Origin: Proteobacteria bacterium UBA1858
GTDB taxonomy: Bacteria > Pseudomonadota > Gammaproteobacteria > UBA4575
Assembly (NCBI GenBank): GCA_002338385.1
Contig: DDIE01000040.1
Coordinates: 6,112-25,167 of the forward strand
Reading direction: 5' to 3'
DNA length: 19,056 nt
Under the pieces are notes generated by a model. It searched no databases and was not told where the DNA came from. It saw nothing but the letters and a program-made list of their open reading frames with translations. A program made the position numbers and the translations under genes. Shown piece after piece: positions 6,469-13,467 of the stretch (position 1 is the first letter of the stretch; every line of letters starts with the position of its first letter).

Positions 6469-8733
6469 ATGCTTTCAAACGATCTCGAAAAAACACTCAA
6501 CTCAGCTTTCAAACGCGCACGTGAAAAGCGCCATGAGTTCATTACGGTGGAGCATTTATTGCTGGCATTAACTGAGAATGATTCCGCGGTCGATGTGCTG
6601 TTGTCATGCGGCGCAGATATGAATTCATTGGCTCGGCAGTTGACTGCATTCATAGATGATAATACACCACTTCTTGAGGAGGGCGATGAGAGTGAAACAT
6701 CACCCACGTTAGGATTCCAGCGCGTTCTACAGCGCGCCGTGTTTCATGTTCAATCTTCGGGCAAAGAAGAGGTGCTCGGCGCCAACGTGCTAGTCGCGAT
6801 CTTTGGCGAACAGGAGTCACATGCCGTCTATCTCCTGAACGAGCATGATATCTCCCGACTCGATGTGCTCAACTACATCTCGCACGGCATTTCAAAAGCG
6901 TCCGAGTCTGAGGAGCAACTCGGTGTTGATAGCGACAGCCCGGCTGACGCTGCGGATGAGCGCGAGGCTAAACCCCTAGAGAAATTCGCCACTAACCTCA
7001 ATCATTTAGCTCGCTTGGGCAAGATTGATCCGTTGATCGGGCGCGCCAAAGAACTTGAGCGCAGTATGCAGATTTTATGTCGCCGGCGAAAAAATAATCC
7101 CTTGTTAGTGGGTGAGGCGGGGGTCGGTAAAACAGCTATTGCTGAGGGTCTGGCCAAAAGAATTGTTGATAAAGATGTGCCTGAGATTCTCCAAGATGCG
7201 ACAGTCTATTCGCTGGATCTTGGTGCTTTGATTGCTGGCACCAAGTACCGCGGTGATTTTGAAAAACGACTCAAAGGTGTCCTCAATCAACTCGATCAGG
7301 AACCAGGTGCGATTTTGTTTATTGATGAAATCCACACTATCATTGGTGCTGGTGCGGCTTCTGGTGGGGTCATGGATGCCTCTAACTTGATCAAACCCAA
7401 ACTCGCTTCCGGCGAACTTAAATGCATGGGATCGACCACCTACCAAGAATACCGCGGTATTTTTGAGAAAGATCGAGCACTGGCGCGTCGCTTCCAGAAA
7501 ATTGAAGTCGCAGAGCCTTCTGTGGATGAGACCTTCAGAATACTCAAGGGTATTCGCAAGCAGTTTGAAGAATTCCATAAAGTGAAGTATTCAGACAAAG
7601 CACTCAGGGCCGCTGCTGAGCTCTCGGCACGGTATATCAATGATCGTTTCTTACCTGATAAAGCGATTGATATCATTGACGAGGCCGGCGCCGCAGTTAA
7701 ATTGAAACCTGCCAGCTCACGCAAGAAATCCATCTCGCTGAATGATATTGAATCAATAATTGCCAAAGTCGCGCGTATCCCGTCCAAGCATGTATCTCTC
7801 AATGACACCGAAGTGTTGAAGAACTTAGAGCGCAATCTCAAGTTAGTTGTGTATGGCCAAGACGATGCCATCACGACCTTATCGACCTCTATAAAAATGT
7901 CTCGCTCAGGTCTGGGTGATGAGGAGAAGCCAATCGGATCATTCTTATTGGCAGGTCCGACTGGGGTGGGTAAAACTGAAGTTACTCGCCAGTTGGCGAA
8001 TGTCTTAGGTATTGAGCTGATACGTTTCGATATGTCGGAATATATGGAGCGCCATACTGTATCCAGACTGATTGGCGCACCGCCAGGCTATGTTGGATTC
8101 GATCAAGGTGGTCTGCTCACAGACGCAATAATGAAAGCCCCGCATAGTGTGCTATTGCTGGACGAAATTGAGAAAGCACATCCAGATGTATTCAATATTC
8201 TGCTGCAAGTCATGGACCACGGCACACTGACAGATGCGAACGGACGCAAAGTGGATTTCAGGAATGTCATTTTAGTGATGACGACCAATGAGGGTGCAGC
8301 GACCATCAGTCGCACCAGCGTGGGCTTTACCAAACAAGATCATACCAGTGACGGTCTTGAAGCGATCAAGCGCTTATTCACCCCTGAGTTCAGAAACAGA
8401 CTGGATGCAATCGTTCAATTTGGCGCGCTCGATGAGCGTACCCTAGCGAGTGTGGTGGATAAGTTTATCGCCCAACTGGAGAGCCAGCTGAGTGAAAAGA
8501 AAGTTGACTTAGTGGTTGACGAGGAGGCGCGCGTTTGGATCGGGCAGAAAGGTTATGACCCGTTGATGGGTGCCAGACCGATGGCGAGAGTATTGCAGGA
8601 ACATATCAAACGACCTCTGTCGGAAGAAATTCTATTCGGCAATCTAGCCAAGGGCGGGGTGGTTAAAGTCACGGTAGTGGATGATAAATTACACTTAGAC
8701 TTCGCTGAAGAAAAACAGGCGGCGGAATGTTAG
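6469..8733 (+). CDS. clpA: ClpA, ATP-binding unfoldase subunit of ClpAP
   Basis: ClpA forms a hexameric AAA+ ring that unfolds substrates and feeds them into ClpP; clpP is not in the window. The 754 residues run in the expected order. First is the Clp-N substrate/ClpS-binding domain (1-145), then an acidic linker (146-170). AAA module 1 has Walker A GEAGVGKT (215-222) and Walker B LFIDEIH (283-289). Module 2 has Walker A GPTGVGKT (496-503), Walker B VLLLDEIEK (561-569) and sensor TTN (605-607). There is no ClpB-like coiled-coil middle domain, which separates it from ClpB. The ClpP-docking loop is VGF at 618-620, where E. coli has IGL. AAGGGA (6457-6462) lies six bases before the ATG. The stop codon overlaps that of the convergent infA. 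Confidence 0.97.
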   Translation: MLSNDLEKTLNSAFKRAREKRHEFITVEHLLLALTENDSAVDVLLSCGADMNSLARQLTAFIDDNTPLLEEGDESETSPTLGFQRVLQRAVFHVQSSGKEEVLGANVLVAIFGEQESHAVYLLNEHDISRLDVLNYISHGISKASESEEQLGVDSDSPADAADEREAKPLEKFATNLNHLARLGKIDPLIGRAKELERSMQILCRRRKNNPLLVGEAGVGKTAIAEGLAKRIVDKDVPEILQDATVYSLDLGALIAGTKYRGDFEKRLKGVLNQLDQEPGAILFIDEIHTIIGAGAASGGVMDASNLIKPKLASGELKCMGSTTYQEYRGIFEKDRALARRFQKIEVAEPSVDETFRILKGIRKQFEEFHKVKYSDKALRAAAELSARYINDRFLPDKAIDIIDEAGAAVKLKPASSRKKSISLNDIESIIAKVARIPSKHVSLNDTEVLKNLERNLKLVVYGQDDAITTLSTSIKMSRSGLGDEEKPIGSFLLAGPTGVGKTEVTRQLANVLGIELIRFDMSEYMERHTVSRLIGAPPGYVGFDQGGLLTDAIMKAPHSVLLLDEIEKAHPDVFNILLQVMDHGTLTDANGRKVDFRNVILVMTTNEGAATISRTSVGFTKQDHTSDGLEAIKRLFTPEFRNRLDAIVQFGALDERTLASVVDKFIAQLESQLSEKKVDLVVDEEARVWIGQKGYDPLMGARPMARVLQEHIKRPLSEEILFGNLAKGGVVKVTVVDDKLHLDFAEEKQAAEC

Positions 8734-8948
8734 CGTGCGCGGTAGGTGATGCGGCCTTTGCTTAAGTCATAAGGCGTTAGCTCAACGGTTACTTTGTCAC
8801 CAGTCAGGATGCGAATATAGTTCTTACGCATTCTGCCGGAAATATGAGCAGTCACGACATGGCCATTTTCAAGCTCGACTCGAAACATTGTGTTCGGTAG
8901 AGTCTCGACTATGGTCCCTTCCATTTCAATATGATCTTCTTTTGCCAT
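8730..8948 (-). CDS. infA: Translation initiation factor IF-1
   Basis: IF-1 is a single OB-fold protein that binds the 30S A site and supports IF-2 and IF-3 during initiation. The 72-residue product is the standard length and shows the family sequence: KEDHIEMEGTIVETLPNTMF near the start, the GHVVTAHISGRMRKN core around residues 29-43, and the end YDLSKGRITYR. GAGGAG (8953-8958, minus strand) is placed four bases before the ATG. It is transcribed toward clpA, as in E. coli, but without the serine tRNA gene found between them there. Its TAA stop shares two bases with the clpA TAG, leaving no room for a terminator between the genes. Confidence 0.97.
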   Translation of the reverse strand: MAKEDHIEMEGTIVETLPNTMFRVELENGHVVTAHISGRMRKNYIRILTGDKVTVELTPYDLSKGRITYRAR

Positions 8949-8980
8949 GCATCTCCTCAGATGTTTGTATTGAGGGCGAC

Positions 8981-9008
8981 ATTATCGTTATCTAACTGAG
9001 TAACACAA
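8981..9008 (-). promoter_or_regulatory. Candidate infA promoter
   Basis: On the minus strand TTGTGT (9008-9003), a 16-base spacer and GATAAT (8986-8981) lie about 32 bases before the infA ATG. The -10 matches five of six consensus bases and the -35 four of six. The opposite fabD promoter must also lie in this 121-bp gap. TATAAA at 9027-9032 is a possible -10, but no good -35 accompanies it. Confidence 0.4.
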
Positions 9009-9069
9009 GGTTTTTCTGTTAGATTGTATAAACTTCAATGCTATTAATTAATAAATTGAGAAAAACTAT

Positions 9070-10005
9070 ATGGAATTTGTAAGTGTTTTCCCGGGTCAGG
9101 GTTCGCAATCCGTGGGCATGATGGATGATCTGGCGGCCTCTTATCCTATCGTCAAGCACACTTTTCAAGCCGCTTCGGATGCCATCGAGACTGATTTATG
9201 GGCGCTGGTAGTGAACGGCCCTGCAGAACAACTTAATCAAACGCACAATACACAGCCTATCATGCTGGCTGCCAGTTATTCTATCTGGCAGATACTGCAG
9301 CAAGCCACGTCCAGATCGCCACAAATGATGGCCGGGCACAGTTTTGGTGAGGTTTCAGCATTATGCTGCGCACAGGCTATCGATTTCCCACAAGCGGTTG
9401 TTCTCGCGCACAAGCGCGGCCAAATTATGCAACAAGCGGTTCCCCAGGGAATCGGTGCGATGGCCGCTATTCTGGGGTTGGATGATCAACGTCTGATTGA
9501 GTTATGTGTCCAAGTCTCGACTGACAGCAACCTGGTCGAGGCGGTCAACTTCAATGCTCCCGGACAAGTGGTGATTGCGGGTCATAGTCAGGCTGTGGAC
9601 GAACTGATGAATATAGCTAAACAGGCAGGTGCCAAGCGGGCGCTTAAATTACCGGTATCGGTGCCTGCGCATTCAACATTAATGCGTCAGGCTGCGGACA
9701 AATTCGCCGCGGTACTTGCGGATATGGCTTTCACACTGCCAGCAATACCCGTGCTCCAAAACACCACACTGACGTCTGCTCAATCCGCAGAGGCTGTTGT
9801 GCGTGGACTGACCGAACAGCTCTATTCACCAGTGCCCTGGGTTGCAACGATCAAAACCATGCAAGCCTCACTCAACTGCATTATCGAAATAGGTCCCGGC
9901 AAAGTACTGACGGGTCTGCATAAAAGAATAGATAAAACGCTGACCTCAATGTGTATTTTCGACAATGCCTCATTAGAGTCAGCACTGACGCTTATAGAGG
10001 AGTAG
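9070..10005 (+). CDS. fabD: Malonyl-CoA:ACP transacylase
   Basis: FabD moves malonyl groups from CoA to acyl carrier protein, providing the extender unit for fatty-acid elongation in the cytoplasm. The 311 residues match the family length. The oxyanion-hole segment FPGQGSQ is at 7-13, the nucleophile S91 lies in GHSFGEV, the malonyl-binding R116 in HKRGQIM, and the catalytic H201 in PVSVPAH. The conserved IEIGPGKVLTGL is near the C-terminus. It is the first gene of the fab run here. fabH, plsX and rpmF, which normally precede it, are missing, and infA lies divergently upstream instead. The ribosome site is weak (TTGAGAAAAAC). fabG begins two bases after its stop. The call is certain. Confidence 0.97.
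   Translation: MEFVSVFPGQGSQSVGMMDDLAASYPIVKHTFQAASDAIETDLWALVVNGPAEQLNQTHNTQPIMLAASYSIWQILQQATSRSPQMMAGHSFGEVSALCCAQAIDFPQAVVLAHKRGQIMQQAVPQGIGAMAAILGLDDQRLIELCVQVSTDSNLVEAVNFNAPGQVVIAGHSQAVDELMNIAKQAGAKRALKLPVSVPAHSTLMRQAADKFAAVLADMAFTLPAIPVLQNTTLTSAQSAEAVVRGLTEQLYSPVPWVATIKTMQASLNCIIEIGPGKVLTGLHKRIDKTLTSMCIFDNASLESALTLIEE
9996..10002 (+). promoter_or_regulatory. Ribosome binding site of fabG (decides the start)
   Basis: AGAGGAG is embedded in the last codons of fabD and ends five bases before the ATG at 10008. The frame is open further upstream, but the product then begins MSENKVTLVTGASRGIG, exactly where FabG proteins start. Confidence 0.75.
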
Positions 10006-10007
10006 TT

Positions 10008-10748
10008 ATGTCTGAAAATAAAGTAACATTGGTCACTGGCGCTAGTCGTGGTATCGGTAAAGCGATAGCCACTCAGTTGGGTAATACTAATGCGTGCGTC
10101 ATCGGTACCGCCACGACACCCGCAGGAGCGGAAAAAATCAGTGAGTATTTAGCGGCAGAGGGTATCCAAGGACAGGGGATAGTCTTGGATGTCTGCAGCG
10201 AAAGCTCTATTGATGAATGCTGCGCGGCGATTGTTGAGCAGCATGGTGTTATCGACGTATTGGTGAATAATGCCGGTATTACCCGCGATACACTCTTGAT
10301 GAGAATGAAATTAGAACAGTGGGAAGACGTTTATCAGGCCAATTTGCGCTCAATTTTCCTCACTAGTAAAGCCTGTCTGCGCGGCATGATGAAAAACAGG
10401 CAAGGCAGGATTATTAATATTTCATCGGTAGTCGGCAGTACCGGCAATCCAGGCCAAGCAAACTATGCCAGCACTAAAGCCGGTATGGTTGGTTTTACAA
10501 AATCTTTAGCCAGAGAGGTGGCGAATCGGGGTATCACGGTGAATTGTGTGGCACCTGGTTTTATCCAAACGGATATGACAGATGCACTCAATGAGGAGCA
10601 AAAAAACCATATCTTGAGCACTATTCCCATGGCACGGCTGGGTAGGGTTGCGGAAGTTGCGCAAGCCGTGCAGTTTCTTGCCAGTGATGCAGCAGCCTAC
10701 ATCACAGGGCATACGCTGCATGTCAATGGTGGCATGCACATGGAGTAG
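10008..10748 (+). CDS. fabG: 3-oxoacyl-ACP reductase
   Basis: FabG uses NADPH to reduce 3-oxoacyl-ACP to 3-hydroxyacyl-ACP, the second step of each elongation cycle. The 246-residue short-chain dehydrogenase has the dinucleotide-binding TGASRGIG at 10-17 and NNAG at 87-90. Its catalytic tetrad is N112, S140, Y153 and K157 (YASTK). VNCVAPGFIQTDM follows at 178-190. Among short-chain dehydrogenases the FabG assignment comes from position between fabD and acpP and from the SSVVGSTGNPGQANY motif. The gene is two bases from fabD, with its ribosome site inside fabD, so the pair is translationally coupled. A 251-base gap separates it from acpP. Confidence 0.97.
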   Translation: MSENKVTLVTGASRGIGKAIATQLGNTNACVIGTATTPAGAEKISEYLAAEGIQGQGIVLDVCSESSIDECCAAIVEQHGVIDVLVNNAGITRDTLLMRMKLEQWEDVYQANLRSIFLTSKACLRGMMKNRQGRIINISSVVGSTGNPGQANYASTKAGMVGFTKSLAREVANRGITVNCVAPGFIQTDMTDALNEEQKNHILSTIPMARLGRVAEVAQAVQFLASDAAAYITGHTLHVNGGMHME

Positions 10749-10999
10749 TTGGTCAGTTTGCGTGCAGTGTGGGTTAATATTTGTCTATTCTCTTGTGCAT
10801 ACCCGAGTGATGACTTGACAAGCCTGCTGAGGGACTTGCTATAAGGTATTGTTATTATTATGAATATTTAAACTATGAATGAGCCGGTCACGATGTTTTT
10901 CAGAGCAATTAATCTTTACTAGCTAGAATTTAGAGTTTTCACTACAATAGCGAACCTTCCAAGGCTATACATAACAAAAAAACTAGAGGAACCACATCA
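10749..10999 (+). promoter_or_regulatory. acpP leader with candidate promoter
   Basis: This 251-base gap in an otherwise compact run has no credible gene; the best open frame is 15 codons (10875-10922). A perfect -35 TTGACA (10815-10820) is followed after 19 bases by TATAAG (10840-10845). The long spacer makes it imperfect, though CTATAA gives 18. A second possible -10, TACAAT (10943-10948), has no good -35. The AT-rich 3' part ends with AGAGGA (10985-10990), nine bases before the acpP ATG. A dedicated promoter fits the known need for far more ACP than fab enzymes. Confidence 0.45.
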
Positions 11000-11233
11000 A
11001 TGAGCGAGATTGAAGATCGAGTAAAACAAATCGTCGTAGAGCAACTAGGCGTAGGTGAAGATGAAGTCAAAGATGAGTCTTCTTTCGTCGATGATTTAGG
11101 TGCTGACTCGTTAGATACCGTTGAACTGGTAATGGCTTTAGAAGAGGAATTTGAATGTGAGATTCCTGATGAAGAAGCAGAGAAAATTACTACGGTAAAA
11201 CAAGCCATTGACTACGTTAATGCGAACAAGTAA
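11000..11233 (+). CDS. acpP: Acyl carrier protein
   Basis: ACP carries growing fatty acyl chains, and donates them to phospholipid, lipid A and lipoate synthesis, through a 4'-phosphopantetheine arm. The 77-residue, strongly acidic protein shows the attachment site S37 in the DSL motif (GADSLDTVELVMALEEEF), and the helix IPDEEAEKITTV follows. Length and sequence match gammaproteobacterial AcpP closely. AGAGGA lies nine bases before the ATG, and a long leader with its own candidate promoter precedes it, both consistent with strong expression. fabF starts 37 bases downstream. The identification is certain. Confidence 0.98.
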   Translation: MSEIEDRVKQIVVEQLGVGEDEVKDESSFVDDLGADSLDTVELVMALEEEFECEIPDEEAEKITTVKQAIDYVNANK

Positions 11234-11245
11234 CACACCCGTCTA

Positions 11246-11268
11246 AATTAATTCCAATTGTATTAATT
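11246..11268 (+). repeat. AT-rich inverted repeat before fabF
   Basis: AATTAAT (11246-11252) and ATTAATT (11262-11268) form a perfect 7-bp inverted repeat around nine bases. It ends two bases before the fabF GTG, occupying the place of a ribosome site. The stem is all A-T, so its stability as RNA is low. Confidence 0.4.
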
Positions 11269-11270
11269 CT

Positions 11271-12512
11271 GTGTCAGCAAGAAGAGTAGTTATAACTGGA
11301 CTGGGTATCGTTTCTCCCGTGGGTTCTACCATAGAATCTGCATGGAGTGACATCACCGCTGGTATCAGTGGTATATCCACAATCCAAGCGTTCGATCCCA
11401 CTGAGTTCACTGTCCAAATCGCCGGGGCGGTGAAAGATTTCAATGCGGATGACTATATTCCTAAAAAAGATCAGAAAAAGATGGACCCCTTCATTCATTA
11501 TGGATTGGCGGCAGGTTCTCAGGCGATCAAAGACTCCGGCATAGAAATCACTGCAGCTAATGCTGAACGTATAGGTGTGCTGATAGGATCCGGCATCGGT
11601 GGTCTACCTGGAATAGAAAAAAGTTATGCCAGCTTCATGAAGAGTGGGCCGAGAAAAATTTCGCCGTTCTTTGTGCCGTCAAATATTGTCAACATGGTGG
11701 CTGGTAATTTATCAATTATGTATGGCCTGCAGGGACCCAATATGTCGATCGTGTCTGCCTGTGCGTCAGGCACTCACAGTATCGGTGACGCAGCCAGGAT
11801 GATCGCTTATGGGGATGTCGATGCCATGGTTGCAGGTGGTGCAGAAATGGCCAGTTGCCACTTGGGTGTTGGTGGTTTCGCCGCTGCGCGTGCCTTGTGT
11901 GCCTCACACAATGCTGATCCCGCGACAGCCAGTCGTCCATTTGATAAAGAGCGTGATGGTTTTGTACTTGGTGATGGTGCGGGTGTATTGATGTTGGAAG
12001 AATACGCAACAGCCAAAGCACGTGGTGCCAGGATTTACTGTGAATTGGTGGGGTATGGCATGAGCAGTGACGCGCACCACATGACCCAGCCGGCCGCAGG
12101 TGGCCTCGGTGCGGCCCGTTGTATGCGCAATGCGCTCAATGATGCTGGGCTGAATGCCGATCAGGTGGACTATATCAATGCTCATGGGACATCCACTCCA
12201 GCAGGTGATATCGCTGAAACCGAGGGTCTTAAAGCCGCTCTGGGGGAGCATGCATATAAAACTGTCATCAGTTCGACTAAATCAATGACCGGGCATCTGC
12301 TTGGTGCAGCCGGGGGTGTTGAGGCAGTATTTTCAGTACTGGCGTTAGCTCACAATGTTGTGCCGCCGACCATTAATTATCAAACGCCCGATCCCGAGTG
12401 TGACTTGGATTATTGTGCTAATGAATCACGCGCTGTGAACATTGATGTGGCCGTGTCTAATTCATTCGGCTTTGGTGGCACCAACGGTACCCTGATTTTC
12501 AAGAGTATCTGA
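11271..12512 (+). CDS. fabF: 3-oxoacyl-ACP synthase II
   Basis: FabF condenses acyl-ACP with malonyl-ACP, releasing CO2; FabF enzymes handle the 16:1 to 18:1 step and general elongation. The 413-residue product has the usual length. The catalytic triad is C164 (VSACASGTHS), H305 (NAHGTSTPAGD) and H342 (KSMTGHLLGAAGG, with K337). The gatekeeper-type NSFGFGGTN is near the C-terminus. The start is GTG: upstream in frame there is a stop at 11244-11246 and no other start codon between, and the sequence after GTG (SARRVVITGLG) is the normal family beginning. No Shine-Dalgarno sequence precedes it. It follows acpP by 37 bases and probably shares its transcript. FabF is preferred over FabB by the sequence and by position after acpP. 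Confidence 0.96.
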   Translation: MSARRVVITGLGIVSPVGSTIESAWSDITAGISGISTIQAFDPTEFTVQIAGAVKDFNADDYIPKKDQKKMDPFIHYGLAAGSQAIKDSGIEITAANAERIGVLIGSGIGGLPGIEKSYASFMKSGPRKISPFFVPSNIVNMVAGNLSIMYGLQGPNMSIVSACASGTHSIGDAARMIAYGDVDAMVAGGAEMASCHLGVGGFAAARALCASHNADPATASRPFDKERDGFVLGDGAGVLMLEEYATAKARGARIYCELVGYGMSSDAHHMTQPAAGGLGAARCMRNALNDAGLNADQVDYINAHGTSTPAGDIAETEGLKAALGEHAYKTVISSTKSMTGHLLGAAGGVEAVFSVLALAHNVVPPTINYQTPDPECDLDYCANESRAVNIDVAVSNSFGFGGTNGTLIFKSI

Positions 12513-12518
12513 TCCATT

Positions 12519-12533
12519 CGCCAGTCACTGGCG
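12519..12533 (+). other. Small perfect hairpin after fabF
   Basis: CGCCAG, TCA, CTGGCG form a 6-bp GC-rich stem with a three-base loop, starting seven bases after the fabF stop. No T-run follows (TCACTCCTCGC), so it is not a standard intrinsic terminator. It might protect the 3' end of an acpP-fabF transcript or cause pausing. Confidence 0.4.
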
Positions 12534-12568
12534 TCACTCCTCGCAAGTCAGCGCCCTGCCAGCTTAAA

Positions 12569-12596
12569 CATGCCTGTTAAATTCAGTACAGGTATG
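12569..12596 (+). other. Inverted repeat upstream of pabC
   Basis: CATGCCTGT (12569-12577) pairs with ACAGGTATG (12588-12596) over nine positions, with one G-U pair, around a ten-base loop. It lies 37 bases before the pabC ATG and has no T-run after it. It may shape the pabC leader or be chance. Confidence 0.35.
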
Positions 12597-12633
12597 AAAT
12601 CATCTGGAGTTATTGTTTATTTGGGTACCAATC

Positions 12634-13467
12634 ATGTTAGTTAATGGTGAGCAGGCCGATACAATTTCAGTCCAAGATCGTGGTTTACTCTATGGCGATG
12701 GTATTTTTGAAACCATACTCTGCCAGCAGGGCATACCACTATTGTTAGATCTGCACCTGCAGCGCTTGCAGCGGGGTTGCCAGGCACTCCACTTAACACA
12801 GCCCGCTGAGACTGTGCTTAAGCAGGAAATCACTAGCGTGGCTGAGGGTCAAGATTGTGTCATCAAGATCATCATCACCCGAGGTGTGCGTGCGCGTGGT
12901 TATCGCTTCGATCAACATGATGCTACCAGTCAACGGATTGTCTATGCCAGTCCCTGTCCTGAGATTCCAGCTGCTTATTATCAACAGGGCATCAAACTTG
13001 GGGTCAGCGACTTTAGGCTAGCAAATAATCCTCAACTTGCCGGAATAAAACATCTCAACCGACTCGAGCAAGTCATGGCCTGTCATCCATGGCCGGATGA
13101 CTGCGCGGAAGTATTAACGCTAGACCAACACGGTCACGTCATAGAGGGAACGATGACTAATGTGTTTGCAGACATCGATGGCATATGCTGCACACCAGCA
13201 TTAGATCAGGCTGGTATCAATGGTGTGATGCGCGAGTGGCTTATCCAGCAGCTCGCTGAGTTGACCATCGACTGTCAGATCAAACCACTGACATTAACTG
13301 ATCTGAAGCGCGCGTCATCGCTGTTTGTGTGTAATAGTGTGATGGGGATCTGGCCTGTGCATACCCTGCAACAGCAAAGCTATGGCTGCAGTGCAGTCAC
13401 TGAAAAATTGATGCACCATCTCAATCAGCACCTGTCAGCACGTTTTCTCACATTTGAACATGCTTAA
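12634..13467 (+). CDS. pabC: 4-amino-4-deoxychorismate lyase
   Basis: PabC is a PLP enzyme (fold-type IV) that splits 4-amino-4-deoxychorismate into p-aminobenzoate and pyruvate for folate synthesis. With the ATG at 12634 the product has 277 residues. It shows VQDRGLLYGDGIFET at 13-27, the PLP lysine K139 in AGIKHLNRLEQVM, and the cofactor-binding GHVIEGTMTNVF at 167-178. The related branched-chain and D-amino-acid aminotransferases share this fold, but KHLNRLEQ and the position between fabF and mltG favour PabC. A TTG at 12613 could extend it by seven residues (GGAG at 12606-12609 is only three bases before it), but family N-termini start close to the ATG. It overlaps mltG by eight bases. 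Confidence 0.93.
   Translation: MLVNGEQADTISVQDRGLLYGDGIFETILCQQGIPLLLDLHLQRLQRGCQALHLTQPAETVLKQEITSVAEGQDCVIKIIITRGVRARGYRFDQHDATSQRIVYASPCPEIPAAYYQQGIKLGVSDFRLANNPQLAGIKHLNRLEQVMACHPWPDDCAEVLTLDQHGHVIEGTMTNVFADIDGICCTPALDQAGINGVMREWLIQQLAELTIDCQIKPLTLTDLKRASSLFVCNSVMGIWPVHTLQQQSYGCSAVTEKLMHHLNQHLSARFLTFEHA

Noticed and set aside
7105..7578. 157-codon open frame on the minus strand inside clpA
   Set aside because: A shadow of the conserved first AAA module; its translation has no domain-like pattern.
10875..10922. 15-codon frame (MNEPVTMFFRAINLY) in the acpP leader as a possible leader peptide
   Set aside because: No ribosome site, no run of regulatory codons and no terminator/antiterminator pair after it; expected by chance in 251 bases.
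11904..12251. 115-codon minus-strand frame inside fabF
   Set aside because: Antisense to the conserved thiolase fold; Cys/His-rich chance product with no start signal.
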